DNA of 64,000 nucleotides from Marinobacter zhejiangensis. GTDB taxonomy: Bacteria; Pseudomonadota; Gammaproteobacteria; Pseudomonadales; Oleiphilaceae. Under the pieces are notes generated by a model. It searched no databases and was not told the origin of the DNA. It was given only the letters and a program-made list of their open reading frames with translations. Positions 10,239 to 20,534 of the stretch are shown piece by piece. The position numbers and the translations under genes are program-made. The stretch covers positions 248,001 to 312,000 of the forward strand of contig NZ_FOUE01000001.1 in the NCBI RefSeq assembly GCF_900114775.1, in the 5' to 3' direction. Within the stretch, counting starts at the first letter, position 1, and each line of letters begins with the position of its first letter.

Positions 10239-10913
10239 ATGAACTCCCACTCCTGGCCCACTGACGAACGGCCCAGAGAACGGCTTCTGACCCATGGCGC
10301 CGCCAGCCTGTCGGATGCCGAACTGCTGGCCATTTTTCTCCGTACCGGCACCGCCGGCATGCCCGTGATGACCCTGGCCCGCCACCTGATTGACAGCTTT
10401 TCCGGACTGCGCGGCCTGATGACGGCTTCACAGCGCCAATTCTGTGCCATCAACGGTCTTGGTCCGGCCAAGTACGCCCAAGTCCAGGCGGCCATGGAGA
10501 TGGCCCGCCGGGTGATGGACGAACCCATCCGCCAGGGCGACCCCCTGCGCTCTCCCGAAGACACCCGCAGCTACCTGCGCAGCCGCCTTGGCACCTACCG
10601 GCATGAGGTGTTTGCCGGCCTGTTCCTGGATAATCGCCACCGGGTGATTCATTACCGTGAGCTGTTTCGTGGTACCATTGACGGCGCTGCGGTCTACCCA
10701 CGGGAAGTTGTGCGCCAGGCATTAGAAGATAATGCCGCCGCGGTGATTTTCGCCCACAACCACCCCTCCGGCGTTGCCGAGCCCAGCCAGGCTGACATCA
10801 CCCTCACCCGCAGGCTGAAAGATGCACTGGCGTTGGTCGATATTCGCGTACTCGATCACATGGTGGTCGGGCACGGAGAAGTGGTGTCCCTTGCAGAACG
10901 GGGACTTATGTAG
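10239..10913 (+). CDS. radC: RadC-family JAB1/MPN (JAMM) metalloprotein
   Basis: At 224 residues it has an N-terminal helix-hairpin-helix-like part and a C-terminal JAMM domain with the HNHPSG...D zinc motif (residues near 173-186). The family was once linked to DNA repair, but its true role is unsettled; related proteins are found with mobile elements and in recombination. Here it sits in the usual chromosomal place upstream of rpmB-rpmG. The start is set by AAGGA 6 nt before the ATG. It is followed by a strong promoter for rpmB, so radC is not needed for ribosomal gene expression. Confidence 0.93.
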   Translation: MNSHSWPTDERPRERLLTHGAASLSDAELLAIFLRTGTAGMPVMTLARHLIDSFSGLRGLMTASQRQFCAINGLGPAKYAQVQAAMEMARRVMDEPIRQGDPLRSPEDTRSYLRSRLGTYRHEVFAGLFLDNRHRVIHYRELFRGTIDGAAVYPREVVRQALEDNAAAVIFAHNHPSGVAEPSQADITLTRRLKDALALVDIRVLDHMVVGHGEVVSLAERGLM

Positions 10914-10940
10914 AAAGCTGGCCAAATTCCCAACAATTTT

Positions 10941-10969
10941 TTGCTTTGCTGGGGCGCTTCTGGTATAAA
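10941..10969 (+). promoter_or_regulatory. Sigma-70 type promoter for rpmB-rpmG
   Basis: A -35 box TTGCTT at 10941-10946 and a -10 box TATAAA at 10964-10969 are separated by 17 nt. This predicts transcription starting near 10976 and a leader of about 140 nt before rpmB. The match to consensus and the placement before two ribosomal protein genes make it one of the clearest promoters in the window. Confidence 0.75.
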
Positions 10970-11117
10970 AGCGTCCCTATTTCTGGCGGCGTCTGGCGGG
11001 CAGCGTGCATTTTTGGGCGCAAGTGGTACTCATGACCCACGCATCGACCCACGCAGCAACCAGAGACCCGATATAACGAATTCGTTTTTAAGACCAACGC
11101 TCAGGTCGGAGGCAAGT

Positions 11118-11354
11118 ATGTCCAGAGTTTGTCAGGTCACCGGTAAGCGACCGGTAACCGGTAACAATGTTTCTCACGCTATGAACCACACCAAGCGTCG
11201 TTTTCTGCCGAACCTGCAGAACCATCGCTTCTGGGTCGAGTCTGAGAAGCGCTTCGTAAAACTGCGTGTATCTACCAAAGGCATGCGCATTATCGACAAA
11301 AAAGGCATTGACGCTGTGCTGGCCGATCTTCGTGCCCGCGGCGAGAAAGTTTAA
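11118..11354 (+). CDS. rpmB: 50S ribosomal protein L28
   Basis: The 78-residue product starts [24 protein letters not shown] in two runs and ends with [12 protein letters not shown], the standard L28 sequence of gammaproteobacteria. The frame is open further upstream, but the ATG at 11118 is chosen because it begins the L28 match and follows GGAGG by 5-6 nt. It is translated together with rpmG, 11 nt downstream, from the promoter at 10941-10969. L28 binds 23S rRNA in the large subunit. Confidence 0.98.
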   Translation: MSRVCQVTGKRPVTGNNVSHAMNHTKRRFLPNLQNHRFWVESEKRFVKLRVSTKGMRIIDKKGIDAVLADLRARGEKV

Positions 11355-11365
11355 GGAGCCGTATC

Positions 11366-11521
11366 ATGCGCGAAAAGATCAAGCTGGTATCTTCAGCAGG
11401 CACTGGTCACTTCTACACGACCATCAAGAACAAGCGTAACACCCCGGAAAAAGTCGAACTCAAGAAGTACGACCCGGTTGTTCGCAAGCACGTTGCTTAC
11501 AAAGAAGCCAAGATCAAGTAA
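11366..11521 (+). CDS. rpmG: 50S ribosomal protein L33
   Basis: Short gene of 51 codons: [19 protein letters not shown]... ending AYKEAKIK. This is the usual length and sequence of L33. No CxxC zinc pairs are present, so it is the zinc-free (C-minus) form. AAGGAG lies 7 nt before the ATG, right after the rpmB stop, and a strong terminator begins 16 nt after its stop. The rpmB-rpmG pair is a two-gene operon. Confidence 0.98.
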   Translation: MREKIKLVSSAGTGHFYTTIKNKRNTPEKVELKKYDPVVRKHVAYKEAKIK

Positions 11522-11537
11522 TTCCGATCTAGCTGAC

Positions 11538-11568
11538 AAAAAAGCCCGGCAAATTGCCGGGCTTTTTT
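11538..11568 (+). terminator. Rho-independent terminator after rpmG, probably two-way
   Basis: Stem GCCCGGC / GCCGGGC around an AAATT loop, flanked by six A and six T. It ends the rpmB-rpmG message; because of its symmetry it can also end the convergent EEP-family gene whose stop is at 11591. Confidence 0.93.
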
Positions 11569-11590
11569 GTATCCACTGTCACGCCATCAC

Positions 11591-12451
11591 TCAATACGCA
11601 GCCACATACCCTTTCGGCAATGCGATATCCATCGCAATGGGCAGGTGATCCGACAACGGATAGCTAACCACCTCCGCACGCCGAATCTCCAGACTGGGAC
11701 TGACCAGGATATGATCCAACGCTCGTTCAGGGCGCCAACTGGGAAAACTGTGGGCAGTTGAGGGCAACGGAATCAGGTCCGTTTCTTTCAGCGGGGTCTT
11801 ACCCAACAACTCTTCGGCATGGTTGTTCATGTCCCCCATCAGCACCACATGGCGGTAATCCGCAATCAGCTCACGAATATACCCCAACTGCCTCTGCTGG
11901 CCAGAACGGCTCAGGGACAGGTGCATCATAACCAGGACCAGCGGGTCTTCCTCACTGCCATAACGGGCAATAATGGCGCCGCGACCGGGGAGCAGCCCAG
12001 GCAAACGATGCTCGGTCACATCCAGCGGCCGAAACCGGCTCAGCAAACCATTACTGTGTTGAGCCAAGGGGCCAAGGTTGCGGTTGAGCTGCTGATACCA
12101 GTAGGGAATGCTGGAGGCTTCCGCCAGGTATTGCACCTGATTGATGTAGGCACTCCGCAGGCTGCCCCCATCGCACTCCTGTAGCGCCACCACGTCGTAA
12201 CTGCGCAACAGCGCAGCAATACGATCCAGGTTCTCGATCCGACGACGGTGAGGCAACAGGTGCTGCCAGCTCCGAGTAACGTAGTGACGATAGGATGAGG
12301 TATTGATGCCGACCTGGATGTTGAAGGTCAGCAGACGGATATGGCGATGAGGCTCAAAATCCGGGACGTGATCCGCACCCGAGCAGCGACCACGAGGGGC
12401 CGCCTCGGCACCCTGGGCTTCGTTCAGTTGCTTGCGGATCCGTTTATACAT
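11591..12451 (-). CDS. Endonuclease/exonuclease/phosphatase (EEP) family hydrolase
   Basis: The 286-residue product belongs to the DNase I/exonuclease III-like phosphohydrolase fold: LLTFNIQVG (Asn metal/substrate site), DVVALQECDGG (metal-binding Glu), MMHLSLSR, HVVLMGDMNNH (Asp/Asn pair), RALDHILVS and a final YPLSDHLPIAMDI with the catalytic Asp-His. The fold acts on nucleic acids, inositol phosphates or lipids, and the substrate here cannot be told. No signal peptide is seen, so it is probably cytoplasmic. AGGAG lies 6 nt before the ATG. It is 62 nt downstream of dsbA on the same strand. Confidence 0.85.
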   Translation of the reverse strand: MYKRIRKQLNEAQGAEAAPRGRCSGADHVPDFEPHRHIRLLTFNIQVGINTSSYRHYVTRSWQHLLPHRRRIENLDRIAALLRSYDVVALQECDGGSLRSAYINQVQYLAEASSIPYWYQQLNRNLGPLAQHSNGLLSRFRPLDVTEHRLPGLLPGRGAIIARYGSEEDPLVLVMMHLSLSRSGQQRQLGYIRELIADYRHVVLMGDMNNHAEELLGKTPLKETDLIPLPSTAHSFPSWRPERALDHILVSPSLEIRRAEVVSYPLSDHLPIAMDIALPKGYVAAY

Positions 12452-12513
12452 TTCCCGCTCCTCTTGAAGCGAGGCGCCTGATCAGACCCCTCACCCATCC
12501 GGACTGCCGAGCC

Positions 12514-13146
12514 TCAGCGTCCGGCTCGCTCCTGCTCAATCAAATAGTCCACCACTTCAAGCATAGCCTCATGACCGCCGGCGGTGCTTGCACTGACTTT
12601 GAACTTACCATTGACCAGCATGGCCGGCACACCGGTAATGCGGGCACCACGCACCTTGGATTGCGCCTGCTGGAACTGGGCATTCACCCCAAAGCTGCCA
12701 TACGCCTTGAGGAACTCCTCAGAATCAACACCATAGTCCGCCAGGAACGCCGCAATCTGCTCAGGCGCGTTCAGCGGTCGATGCTCTCCAGCGATGGCAT
12801 CAAACAGCGCATCGTTCGTGGTCTGGTTCAGCTGACCCAAAGCCTGCAGGGCATAGAAGGTACGTGCATGGACCTCCCAGGTTCGCCCCAGGGCTGCCGG
12901 CAACATAGTAAAGCTGACACCTTCCGGCAACTCGGTTTCCCAGGCTTCCACCAGCGGCTTGAGGGTATAGCAGTGCGGGCAGCCATACCAGAACACCTCC
13001 GTCACCTCGACGGTATCGGCGTTAGCGGTACGGATGGGATTTTCCAGACGCTCGTAGTGACGCCCCTCCACCCAAGCAGTTTCCGCCTGGACAGAAAAGG
13101 AAGCCACCAACATGAGACACACCGCTGCCTTGAGCAGTTTGGTCAT
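12514..13146 (-). CDS. dsbA: Periplasmic thiol:disulfide oxidoreductase DsbA
   Basis: Introduces disulfide bonds into exported proteins. The 210-residue precursor has a clear signal peptide (about residues 1-21, ending SVQA) and a thioredoxin fold with the redox site CPHC at 56-59 inside FWYGCPHCY. The cis-proline loop TGVPAMLVNGK is also present. GGAG lies 7 nt before the ATG. It is downstream of cytochrome c4, separated by that gene's terminator, so it has its own promoter in the 13147-13289 gap. The partner DsbB is not in the window. Confidence 0.96.
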   Translation of the reverse strand: MTKLLKAAVCLMLVASFSVQAETAWVEGRHYERLENPIRTANADTVEVTEVFWYGCPHCYTLKPLVEAWETELPEGVSFTMLPAALGRTWEVHARTFYALQALGQLNQTTNDALFDAIAGEHRPLNAPEQIAAFLADYGVDSEEFLKAYGSFGVNAQFQQAQSKVRGARITGVPAMLVNGKFKVSASTAGGHEAMLEVVDYLIEQERAGR

Positions 13147-13289
13147 AACAATTCTCCGGTCGTTTCGAATACATCACACCATGGCGCCTTTGAAAAACCA
13201 CCATGACTCAATAAATTCCAGTCGTCAGGATTATGACCCAGCAACTGTCAGGACTTCCACTGCCGCCAGATTACACACCGGTAACCCAC

Positions 13290-13318
13290 AAAAAAACCCG
13301 CCGAAGCGGGTTTTTTTT
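13290..13318 (-). terminator. Rho-independent terminator of the cytochrome c4 gene
   Basis: Stem ACCCGC / GCGGGT with a stable four-base UUCG loop on the minus strand, followed in that direction by seven T (A run at 13290-13296). It lies 16 nt past the cytochrome c4 stop. Flanking T runs on both strands would allow two-way use, though no plus-strand gene ends here. Confidence 0.92.
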
Positions 13319-13333
13319 GGATCTATCCGTCGC

Positions 13334-13942
13334 TTAGTGCAGACCGGACACGTAGTTTGCCACCGCCGCGATTTCATCGTCGGTCAGGCGAGCGGCTACG
13401 TCAGCCATGATCTGCGCATTGGCGGTCGCCGAACGGCTGCCATCGCGGAATGCCTTGAGCTGCTTGGCAATGTAATCCGCGTTCTGGCCGCTCAGACGGG
13501 GGTAGCCGGCAGGCTCGTTACCGATACCGTTCGGGCTGTGACAACCGCTACAAGCCGGTACACCAGAGGCCATGTTGCCACCGCGATAGATGGCAGCACC
13601 ACGATCAACCAGCTCAGGATCCGCCTGGTTCACCGATGCCGGGTTCTGGTCAAAATACGCAGCCAGATCCTGCAAATCCTGGTCAGACAGGTTATTCAAC
13701 AGGCCGGTCATTTCGGGCACGGTGCGCGCACCGCTCTTGATGTCGCTCAGCTGACGGTAAATGTATGCTTCACCCAGCCCAGCCAACTTGGGATATGTTG
13801 ACATCACCGGCTGGCCGCCGCCTTGGCCATGACAGCCCGCACAAACGGCTGCATTCTGTTCACCAGCGGCAGGGTTACCTGCTGCATGGGCCACTGCTGT
13901 AAGACCTACGCCGAGAACAACTCCCGCGATCAGTTTTTTCAT
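13334..13942 (-). CDS. Diheme cytochrome c4
   Basis: Periplasmic electron carrier of 202 residues. Signal peptide about 1-20 (ending AHA), then two similar cytochrome c domains, each with a CxxCH heme site: CAGCH at 34-38 and CSGCH at 131-135. Candidate Met axial ligands follow each (QPVMSTYP and NAQIMADVA). Cytochrome c4 passes electrons from the bc1 complex to terminal oxidases such as cbb3. GGAG lies 5 nt before the ATG. It is divergent from engB, as in many pseudomonads. A TATAAT box on the minus strand at 14114-14119 could be its promoter, giving a leader of about 165 nt. Confidence 0.95.
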   Translation of the reverse strand: MKKLIAGVVLGVGLTAVAHAAGNPAAGEQNAAVCAGCHGQGGGQPVMSTYPKLAGLGEAYIYRQLSDIKSGARTVPEMTGLLNNLSDQDLQDLAAYFDQNPASVNQADPELVDRGAAIYRGGNMASGVPACSGCHSPNGIGNEPAGYPRLSGQNADYIAKQLKAFRDGSRSATANAQIMADVAARLTDDEIAAVANYVSGLH

Positions 13943-14113
13943 GCTCGCTCCGCTTCTCTCATCTTTAATAGAAGAATCTTTTTATGCAGCCGGCAGGCAA
14001 TGGCCAGGAACAGCCTCCAACCGGGACAGGAAAGGCTGCGCCCGCAAATAACAGGACCGACCAACCGCTTCCATGGGCGCAACGCTCAGCGCTGCGCCTA
14101 AAATTGGTGTAGC

Positions 14114-14141
14114 ATTATACATTAATCCCTGATAACTGAAA
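14114..14141 (-). promoter_or_regulatory. Possible promoter for cytochrome c4
   Basis: On the minus strand a perfect TATAAT (14114-14119) is preceded by TTTCAG (14136-14141) with 16 nt between. The -10 is ideal and the -35 poor. The stretch is AT-rich compared with its surroundings and lies in the 221-nt gap between the divergent cytochrome c4 and engB genes. Confidence 0.45.
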
Positions 14142-14163
14142 TCCAATAGGAAAATCTAAATCC

Positions 14164-14805
14164 GTGACGGATGAACTGCTCCCCAAACCGGTTTCTTTCA
14201 ACAGCGCCCGTTTTCTGATCAGCGCTTCCCGCCTGGACGAATGCCCCGCCGACTTTGGCGCAGAGGTCGCGTTTGCCGGCCGCTCCAATGCCGGAAAGTC
14301 CAGCGCCATCAACTGTATTACCAACAACGGAAAATTGGCCCGGACCAGTAAAACCCCCGGCCGCACGCGACTGATCAACTTTTTTTCCCTGAACCGGGAG
14401 AACTGCCGCCTGGTTGATTTACCAGGTTATGGCTACGCCAAGGTTTCAAGGGACATGAAGGACGACTGGCAGCAGCACCTGGGCCATTATCTGAATGAGC
14501 GCCAGTGCCTGAGAGGACTGGTTCTGGTCATAGATATCCGCCACCCGCTGACCGACTTTGACCAGATGATGGTGGATTGGTGCGAACACAATCAGCTTCC
14601 GCTGACGATCCTGGCAACCAAGGCGGACAAGCTGAAGTTTGGCCAGGCCAAGACCACCATGCTGACCATCGCCCGCAAACTGAAGCCTTACAGCTGTGTC
14701 CAGAATCTCGTGATGTTTTCGGCCACCGCAAAACAGGGCCTGGACGAAGTCCGGGGCATCCTGACCAACTGGCTGGAAGCCCCCCTCGACGACAGCGAAG
14801 AATAA
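14164..14805 (+). CDS. engB: Ribosome-biogenesis GTPase EngB/YihA
   Basis: A 213-residue TRAFAC GTPase that assists late assembly of the 50S subunit and is usually essential. The G motifs are in order: P-loop GRSNAGKS (39-46), switch region TPGRTR, DLPGYGYA, and TKADK for guanine. The start is GTG at 14164; no nearby in-frame ATG exists and the first residues match the family start. The only hairpin downstream faces the other strand. Confidence 0.95.
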   Translation: MTDELLPKPVSFNSARFLISASRLDECPADFGAEVAFAGRSNAGKSSAINCITNNGKLARTSKTPGRTRLINFFSLNRENCRLVDLPGYGYAKVSRDMKDDWQQHLGHYLNERQCLRGLVLVIDIRHPLTDFDQMMVDWCEHNQLPLTILATKADKLKFGQAKTTMLTIARKLKPYSCVQNLVMFSATAKQGLDEVRGILTNWLEAPLDDSEE

Positions 14806-14814
14806 CCGAGGCAC

Positions 14815-14847
14815 AAAAAAGCCGGCTCACCATTGGAAGGAGCCGGC
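14815..14847 (-). terminator. Terminator for the minus-strand TetR gene
   Basis: Perfect stem GCCGGCTC / GAGCCGGC (14821-14828 with 14840-14847, loop 11 nt). Six A precede it on the plus strand, giving a U tract only for minus-strand transcripts; nothing T-rich follows on the plus strand. It therefore fits termination of the TetR gene ending at 14969, about 120 nt upstream in that direction, better than engB. Confidence 0.7.
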
Positions 14848-14968
14848 AATACGTCAGGGTTTGCGACGTGCTAAAACCTGAGAACTCACTCAGGGAGACG
14901 CCCCGGATGTCCGAATCCAATTGCGTCATTTTAAAAGACACTCGAACTGATCAAAAGTTCAACAATTT

Positions 14969-15649
14969 TTATTCGCTCGTCAACAAACGACTGCTCCTGG
15001 TCTCCGGCAATTCCGGCCGGTATTTATCCCGTAGCGCCAACACCGTCTCTCGATACTCCGGCATCAGGTAGGGAAGCTCGAGCGTCAGGACCTGGTAAAT
15101 CCCCTGCTTTAGCTTGTGAATAGAAGGCTGGTCAGACAGGTCACTGCCGTGCGCCGTTTTCAGGAACGCCATCCAGTTGGTCACCACCAGCCAGACGTTC
15201 AATGACATTGCGGAACGCAGTTCAGGCGGCTGGGCTTCAATCACCCCACCGTCGGCAAGACCGTTAAAAATCTGCCCGATGGCATCCAGGCAACGGCTGG
15301 TGAACTTGCGGTAGTCCTCCCTGAGACGCTCATCGCTGTCGAGCAGAAACTCCAGGTCACGATGAAAGAACCGGTAGCTCCAAAGGCCGTCAAAGACCGA
15401 CTCCAGATAGAACATCATGTCTTCGAGGGTCAGCGGCCGATCATCCGGAATCTGCAGGTAATAGTTCACCAGCTTTTCGTATTCCAGAAAGATCTCGTAA
15501 ATGATGTCCGACTTGTTACGGAAGTGGTAGTAGAGGTTTCCGGGTGAAATCGCCAGGTGTGCCGCAATGTGGTTGGTGGTGACATTGCGCTCACCCCGCT
15601 CGTTGAACAGTTCCAGGCTGGCGAGAATGATCTTGTCTCTTGTCTTCAT
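14969..15649 (-). CDS. TetR-family regulator of the aldehyde/alcohol oxidation operon
   Basis: The 226-residue protein has an N-terminal TetR helix-turn-helix (about 1-50, with TTNHIAAHLAISPGNLYYHFRNKSDI in segments) and a divergent ligand-binding half with several aromatic residues (WSYRFFHRDLEFL). It is transcribed away from the aldehyde dehydrogenase gene, with 174 nt between them holding a perfect 16-bp palindrome. Classic TetR arrangement suggests it represses both itself and the 15824-19557 operon until an aldehyde, alcohol or acyl-CoA ligand binds. The ligand is unknown. As I recall, the same neighbour pair occurs in Pseudomonas aeruginosa (PA0366/PA0367). Confidence 0.88.
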   Translation of the reverse strand: MKTRDKIILASLELFNERGERNVTTNHIAAHLAISPGNLYYHFRNKSDIIYEIFLEYEKLVNYYLQIPDDRPLTLEDMMFYLESVFDGLWSYRFFHRDLEFLLDSDERLREDYRKFTSRCLDAIGQIFNGLADGGVIEAQPPELRSAMSLNVWLVVTNWMAFLKTAHGSDLSDQPSIHKLKQGIYQVLTLELPYLMPEYRETVLALRDKYRPELPETRSSRLLTSE

Positions 15650-15683
15650 AGGCCGACTGACTATATCGCTTCCTAATTTTTTG

Positions 15684-15714
15684 TTGTTAACTCAAACCTA
15701 GAGTATATACTCTA
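15684..15714 (+). promoter_or_regulatory. Promoter with overlapping 16-bp palindromic TetR operator
   Basis: TAGAGTATATACTCTA at 15699-15714 is a perfect 16-bp palindrome. A -35-like TTGTTA (15684-15689) and a -10 TATACT (15706-15711), 16 nt apart, place the plus-strand promoter so that the palindrome covers the -10 box. This is how a repressor would block the aldehyde dehydrogenase operon. Position between the divergent TetR and target genes supports the reading; binding itself is inferred. Confidence 0.72.
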
Positions 15715-15823
15715 ATCACAAACAACCATACAGCCAATAATTCTTTAACCGGCACCAAGACCGGATGGTCCCGCACCCTGACCACCGAGAACCGTCATCC
15801 AACAAGAGTGGAAGGAGGAAACC

Positions 15824-17269
15824 ATGGCTTCAACTGTCATCGAGTTGACCGAAAGCAAAAAGCACATTCAACGCATTGGTCAGATCTTCACCGCCCAACG
15901 CACTGCTTTTCGCAAGAACCCCATGCCCTCACTGACCGAGCGCCTGGAAAACCTCAAGCGCCTCAAACGCACGCTACTGGTAAACCAGGACCGTCTGCTG
16001 GATGCGATTTACCAGGACTTCAGCTGCCGCTCCAGGGATGAAACCCTGATTGCCGAAATCATGCCCTCCGTACAGGGCATCAACTACGTCACAAAACACC
16101 TCGCCGGCTGGATGAAACCGTCCAACCGCCATGTGTCGGTCTTGTTCCAGCCGGCCAGCAACCAGGTGCACTACCAGCCCAAGGGCGTGGTCGGCATTAT
16201 CGTGCCCTGGAATTACCCGCTGTTCCTGGCGGTGGGTCCGCTGGTCGCCGCACTGGCTGCTGGCAACCGGGCCATGATCAAGATGTCCGAGTTTACCCCT
16301 CACACCTCGGCCCTGTTCCGCGAGCTGATGGCAGACACCTTCCCCGAAGACCTGGTTTCGGTCGTTCTCGGCGAAGCGGATGTCGCTGCCAACTTTACCA
16401 ACCGGCCGTTTGACCACCTGCTGTTTACCGGCTCCACCTCCGTCGGACGACTGGTGATGAAAGCGGCCTCCGAGAACCTGACTCCGGTCACCCTGGAGCT
16501 GGGCGGAAAGTCACCGGCCATTATCTCCTCGGACGTTCCGATGGCAGACGCCGCCCAGCGGCTCGCCTTCGGCAAGGCCTTCAACGTAGGCCAGACCTGT
16601 GTGGCCCCGGATTACGTGCTGTGCCCGGCGGACCGCCTGCAAAGTTTTGTGGATGAATTCCGCAGCCAGCTGTCAACGATGTACCCAACCATCCGCGATA
16701 ACGACGACTACACCGCCATCATCAACGAGCGCCAGTATCAGCGCCTGCAGGGTTACCTGGACGACGCCCGTGAAAAAGGCGCCCGGCTGATCGAAATCAA
16801 CCCGGCGGGCGAGAATCTCAGCGATGGCACCCGCAAGCTGCCGGTAACACTGGTGCTCGACACCACGCCGGAAATGAAGCTGATGCAGGACGAAATCTTC
16901 GGTCCGATCCTGCCGGTGCTGACCTATGACTCACTGGACGAAGCCATCCATTACATCAATGAACGCCCGCGCCCATTGGCCCTGTACTATTTCGGTTACG
17001 ACAAGGGGCTGCAGAAAAAGGTGATCGAGCAGACCCACTCTGGCGGCATGTGCATCAACGACGCGCTCATGCACGTTGCTCAGGATGACCTGCCCTTTGG
17101 CGGTGTCGGTGATTCCGGCATGGGACATTACCACGGCAAAGAAGGCTTCCTGACCTTCAGCCATCACCGTTCCATTTTCGCCAAACAGCGTTTCAACAGT
17201 GGCAAGGCGGTCTACGCCCCCCATGGCACCGCGATTCACAAACTGGTTTATCGCCTGTTCATCCGCTAG
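15824..17269 (+). CDS. Coniferyl-aldehyde-dehydrogenase-like NAD(P)+ aldehyde dehydrogenase
   Basis: The 481-residue product oxidises aldehydes to acids with NAD(P)+. It is a complete ALDH: PWNYPL in the cofactor-binding part, FTGSTSVGR, the general base in LELGGKSP (E225) and the nucleophile in VGQTCVAP (C259), with the C-terminal FGGVGDSGMGHYHG typical of class 3/coniferyl-type enzymes. Class 3-like ALDHs often take medium- to long-chain aliphatic aldehydes, so the coniferyl name should not be taken as the substrate. GGAGG lies 7 nt before the ATG. It is the first gene of a three-gene operon with a Tat lipoprotein and a GMC oxidoreductase, which could make the aldehyde it uses. Confidence 0.92.
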   Translation: MASTVIELTESKKHIQRIGQIFTAQRTAFRKNPMPSLTERLENLKRLKRTLLVNQDRLLDAIYQDFSCRSRDETLIAEIMPSVQGINYVTKHLAGWMKPSNRHVSVLFQPASNQVHYQPKGVVGIIVPWNYPLFLAVGPLVAALAAGNRAMIKMSEFTPHTSALFRELMADTFPEDLVSVVLGEADVAANFTNRPFDHLLFTGSTSVGRLVMKAASENLTPVTLELGGKSPAIISSDVPMADAAQRLAFGKAFNVGQTCVAPDYVLCPADRLQSFVDEFRSQLSTMYPTIRDNDDYTAIINERQYQRLQGYLDDAREKGARLIEINPAGENLSDGTRKLPVTLVLDTTPEMKLMQDEIFGPILPVLTYDSLDEAIHYINERPRPLALYYFGYDKGLQKKVIEQTHSGGMCINDALMHVAQDDLPFGGVGDSGMGHYHGKEGFLTFSHHRSIFAKQRFNSGKAVYAPHGTAIHKLVYRLFIR

Positions 17270-17311
17270 TCCGGCACCCCTGGCCCAATAACATAATAAC
17301 GAGTTCCAGAC

Positions 17312-17944
17312 ATGCCAACTCCCACAGCAGTCACAGACAAGGCGCCCGATTACGGGCGCCGCAGTTTTCTTAAAACCGGCCTTGGTGGCGCCCTGTTCCT
17401 CGGCGGCGTCAGCATGACCGCAGGGCTGAGCGGGTGTGCCTCAGCGCCCGCAGGTCTCCAGTCCGAAGGCCCCGCCAGCCCGACCAGCGGCTATGAATTC
17501 CGCTTTCTGAGCTCCGACGACATTGTCCTGTTCGAAGCGTTGATCCCCGCCATTCTGGGAGCAGCACTCACCGAACAGCCTGACCTGCGCCGACGTCAGG
17601 TCCGCACGACCATCGAGACGATTGATGCCGGCATCGTGCAGTTCGGCAATGCCAACCAGCAGGAGCTTCGCAAACTCTTCGACCTGTTGAACTTCGGCCT
17701 TACTCGCGCCACCCTGGCCGGCGTCTGGTCCAGCTGGGAAAATGCCAGCACCGACGATGCCCGGTCTTTCCTGGAGCGCTGGGAAACCAGCAGCATCGGC
17801 CTGTTCAACAACGGCTACATTGCCCTCACCAAGATCACCAATGCCTCTTATTACGGACAACCGGAGCACTGGTCACAAACCGGTTACCCCGGCCCCCCGG
17901 AATGGGCCGTCAGCGCATTGCCCCAGTTCCAGACCCACAGCTGA
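17312..17944 (+). CDS. Tat-exported lipoprotein, small-subunit-like partner of the GMC oxidoreductase
   Basis: The 210-residue product has a twin-arginine motif (RRSFLKTG near residues 16-23), a hydrophobic stretch and a lipobox LSGC, so it should be folded, Tat-exported and lipid-anchored. The mature part is mainly helical and resembles the gluconate 2-dehydrogenase subunit 3 group. In those enzymes the small subunit carries the Tat signal and brings the flavoprotein across the membrane. It is 42 nt downstream of the aldehyde dehydrogenase and 20 nt upstream of the GMC gene, which lacks its own signal. Partnership is inferred from this and from the family model. Confidence 0.8.
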   Translation: MPTPTAVTDKAPDYGRRSFLKTGLGGALFLGGVSMTAGLSGCASAPAGLQSEGPASPTSGYEFRFLSSDDIVLFEALIPAILGAALTEQPDLRRRQVRTTIETIDAGIVQFGNANQQELRKLFDLLNFGLTRATLAGVWSSWENASTDDARSFLERWETSSIGLFNNGYIALTKITNASYYGQPEHWSQTGYPGPPEWAVSALPQFQTHS

Positions 17945-17964
17945 TCCGTACCAGGAGTAACCTC

Positions 17965-20150
<2,186 letters not shown>

Positions 20151-20164
20151 GCCCCACGAGCGGG

Positions 20165-20185
20165 AGGGCGGAAACGCCCTTTTTT
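20165..20185 (+). terminator. Rho-independent terminator of coaD
   Basis: Stem AGGGCG / CGCCCT with a stable GAAA tetraloop followed by six T, 15 nt after the coaD stop. The next gene (ferredoxin) has a TAGAAT -10-like box at 20199-20204 that could start its own message. Confidence 0.9.
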
Positions 20186-20201
20186 CCGCAAATTCCGGTA
20201 G

Positions 20202-20492
<291 letters not shown>

Positions 20493-20498
20493 GACAGG

Positions 20499-20533
20499 AA
20501 CACCGCAGCCAGCAATCGCTGGCTGCGGTGTTT
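20499..20533 (+). terminator. Terminator between ferredoxin and convergent ppk1
   Basis: Long perfect stem AACACCGCAGCCAGC / GCTGGCTGCGGTGTT with a four-base loop, followed by TTTGTTATTT. It starts 6 nt after the ferredoxin stop and ends beside the ppk1 stop at 20535, so it can serve both convergent genes. Confidence 0.85.
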
Positions 20534-20534
20534 G

